Assembly: GCF_964340395.1 (NCBI RefSeq)
Contig: NC_135550.1
Span: forward strand, 7,608,101 to 7,672,100
From: Glandiceps talaboti
Taxonomy: Eukaryota > Hemichordata > Enteropneusta > Spengelidae
DNA length: 64,000 bases
Reading direction: 5' to 3'
Shown: in pieces, positions 58,001 through 61,000 of the stretch
Layout: every line of letters starts with the position of its first letter
Position numbering within the stretch: position 1 is the first letter of the stretch
The notes under the pieces: model-generated
What the model saw: the letters and a program-made list of their open reading frames with translations, nothing else
Database searches by the model: none
Told to the model about the DNA's origin: nothing
Translations under genes and position numbers: made by a program

Positions 58001-61000
58001 GGAGTAGTTAACGCAGCTGGTCACAGTGAGACAATGTCAAATACCCTTACGCATACAGCTTCAACAGGTAGTACTGCTAAAGATGATAATGATACCTTGA
58101 AGGAGGAAGCATCCTCATCCTCATCATCACGAAGAGGATTCAAGGACTATGGTAAGTGGAGTCAACCATCGTTTTACATTGTTACTGGTCATATAAGGGG
58201 GGGGGGGGGGTGCTGGTCATGTTTGGGATTTAGAGACTTTCATTGGTGAAGTAAAAACCATCCTGTTAATGATATTGTCATATGATGGATTCAAAGACTG
58301 CACAGTCAGTGGGATTAAAATTATCATGAGCAGGTTTAAGATATTTTCATATATGTATATGTACCTTCAAAAATTACAGTAATTTGAATGGAACTATCAT
58401 AATTAAGTTATCACCGTCCATATAGAAGGTTCCAAGACTTTGGTACATTGAATAAAACCATCATTATATGCAATTTGTGTTGTGTTGTGTTTTGTTGCAT
58501 TGCATTGCATTGTGTTGTGTTGTGTTGTGTTGTGTTATGATATAAATTACACAACTGGTATTTCCAATGTGTCTCATGTACTATCTGTTTCTCTCAAAGA
58601 TTATTGTTTTATTTCTTTGAACACAAAGTAAATAGTGCACATGACCAATGATTACAATGTCTATGAAATGTGTTGAATTTTGTGTTCCATAGATAGTTTC
58701 ATGAGAGATAAAAAATTAGATTAATTGAAATAAAGACATGTAAAAGTTGGAATCTACCTCTGACTACATTTAATCCTTTCCTTCCACAGTTGTAGTAAAG
58801 ACGATACCACCAGAAGATGACCCTGATGCCTACCTGGTTGTACCTGAAATGGAAGCTATGTCCACCTCACAGCTAACAGACACGGACGGACTCAGCATCA
58901 CACACGATAGTCTGCCTCCGCCAGCTGGTGAGGATGGCTTAGATGTGATGTGTACTGGCTTGATGTCTCTACTACTGGACGTGGTTGTCACTTTACCAGA
59001 GAACATGGTTGGGAAAGTGATTGGAATGATAATCAAACCAGAAATATTAGTTGTACTTGCACACAATATCTCCTCTGACATCAGGACAGCTGTTGTCAAG
59101 GTGAGGTGACTGTTATGTAGGAAATCTACAGTAGTCTGGCAATAATGTAATATGGATTTGTAAGTAAACAGGACACGACTGCTACTGTTAAGATCTTTAT
59201 TTCAACGTTTTTAGCTTCACACAGGAGCCTTCATCAGGATACTAAAAATGAACACAAAACCAAGAACAAATAGCTTGTTTTTCTGTTCATTTTTAGTATC
59301 CGGATGAATGCTCCTGTGTGAAGCCGAAATGTTGAAATAAAGATCTCAACAGTAGAAGTCGTGTCTTGTGTACTTCCAAACCCATTTTCATTCGTCAAGA
59401 CACAGTTATACTAGGAGTCATCATATTATAGTTGGACTGAACCCTGCTTCATAACAAAACCAATGAAATATGATTAACTCTAGGTATTGTTGTTTGTTTG
59501 AAAACCAGAAATAGCTATGAATGACAGAATTTCAAACATTCCTGGCCCAAGTATGTGTACATTGTCAAAAGTATACATAAAAGTATGTGGAAATTTAGAA
59601 CATTGTGGGCATCATAATGTATTGACATACCAATGACAAATGCGTTCTAATTTGAACAATATTTAATAAATTTCAAAATAAATAAGCATAAAGTAATGAT
59701 GGAGAATTACGTTATGTTGATGTTGTGATATAAATCCTAGTATTTTTGTGACGAACTAGATGTAATATTCGTTGAATAGTAATTTTATACTTCTTTGTAT
59801 TTCAGTTGTTGGATATGTACTTCCATAGAGCTAGCAATGAACAAATTCAGGTATTTCTGAAAACTAAAGGATTTTACCTGCTGGCCAACCAACTACACCA
59901 ACATGGTGCCACCAGGGAATTAATTGAAGCTTGTTTAACTATAACTGTTGGTCAACCTGTCAGTCTTGATGATGAGTAAGTACAGCCCCACCCCCACCCC
60001 CACCCCCAATCTCACCCCCACCCCCACCCACATCCTTTTGCATTTGTCTAGACAAGAGATTAAGAGATTATAGTAGTTGGCAGGAAAATTTCGCCTAGAA
60101 TCCAGGCAATTGGGGATTTTGAAATTCAAAATCCAATTACCAAATTTCTAGGCTAGGAAAACTGCTTCTTTACAAGATTTGAGTTTTTGATGAAGTTGAG
60201 TTTTTACAGTTATCAAGGTGTTGTTTTATCACCCAACCCATAAGTAGATAGTTGAAGTCTGGTGTATTTAAAGGCAAAAATAAGCCTACCTGGACTCTTC
60301 TTTCAATAAATTTTAGTAAACATCAAACAAATGTAAACCATGAAATGATCTCACATGTTATTGGTAGATTCTCACTGTCCGAATGAATTTTTTGGTACAT
60401 CATATGTAAATGTTGATGATTTCTGTTTGTAAATATTTATCTGTTGTATTGTTTCTTTTCAGTGTGGATATCTTACTTCTGCAAGATGCCAACAAACTTA
60501 AACTTTTATCAGTTATACCTACCATGGCATTGATGGAGAACTGTGTTCATGATGCTGCTGTCTGTCATAATACCATCTGTCTGCTTATACAGGTAAAGAT
60601 ACATTGATAAAGATATGTAAGCCAAACATGAATATTACTTTACTTAACTGCATTAGCGCCCTCACATGAGCAAGAGCACAATACTTTTGTTGTAGCAAGT
60701 TTTGTTTTGTGTAAAGGACAACATAGTCAGTGTTTCTGTGGCTGTTCATGTTAATGTCGGCAATAGTTGAGAAGACAATTCAGTGCATTAGATTGTTCTG
60801 CCATGCCCAAGACAAGAAATATCATGATTTCTAATTTTGTTTTTGTTTTTAGTTTTTTGATGTAGATAGTATGGCCCAGGTTATGTTAGACAATGGTTTG
60901 GTGGAGACACTGTGCAATGTAGTATCCGCTGTTAATAAAGTTTACAAGAATTATGAAATTGACATCGAGGAAGAACAACAGCTGTTACTGGGAGATATTG

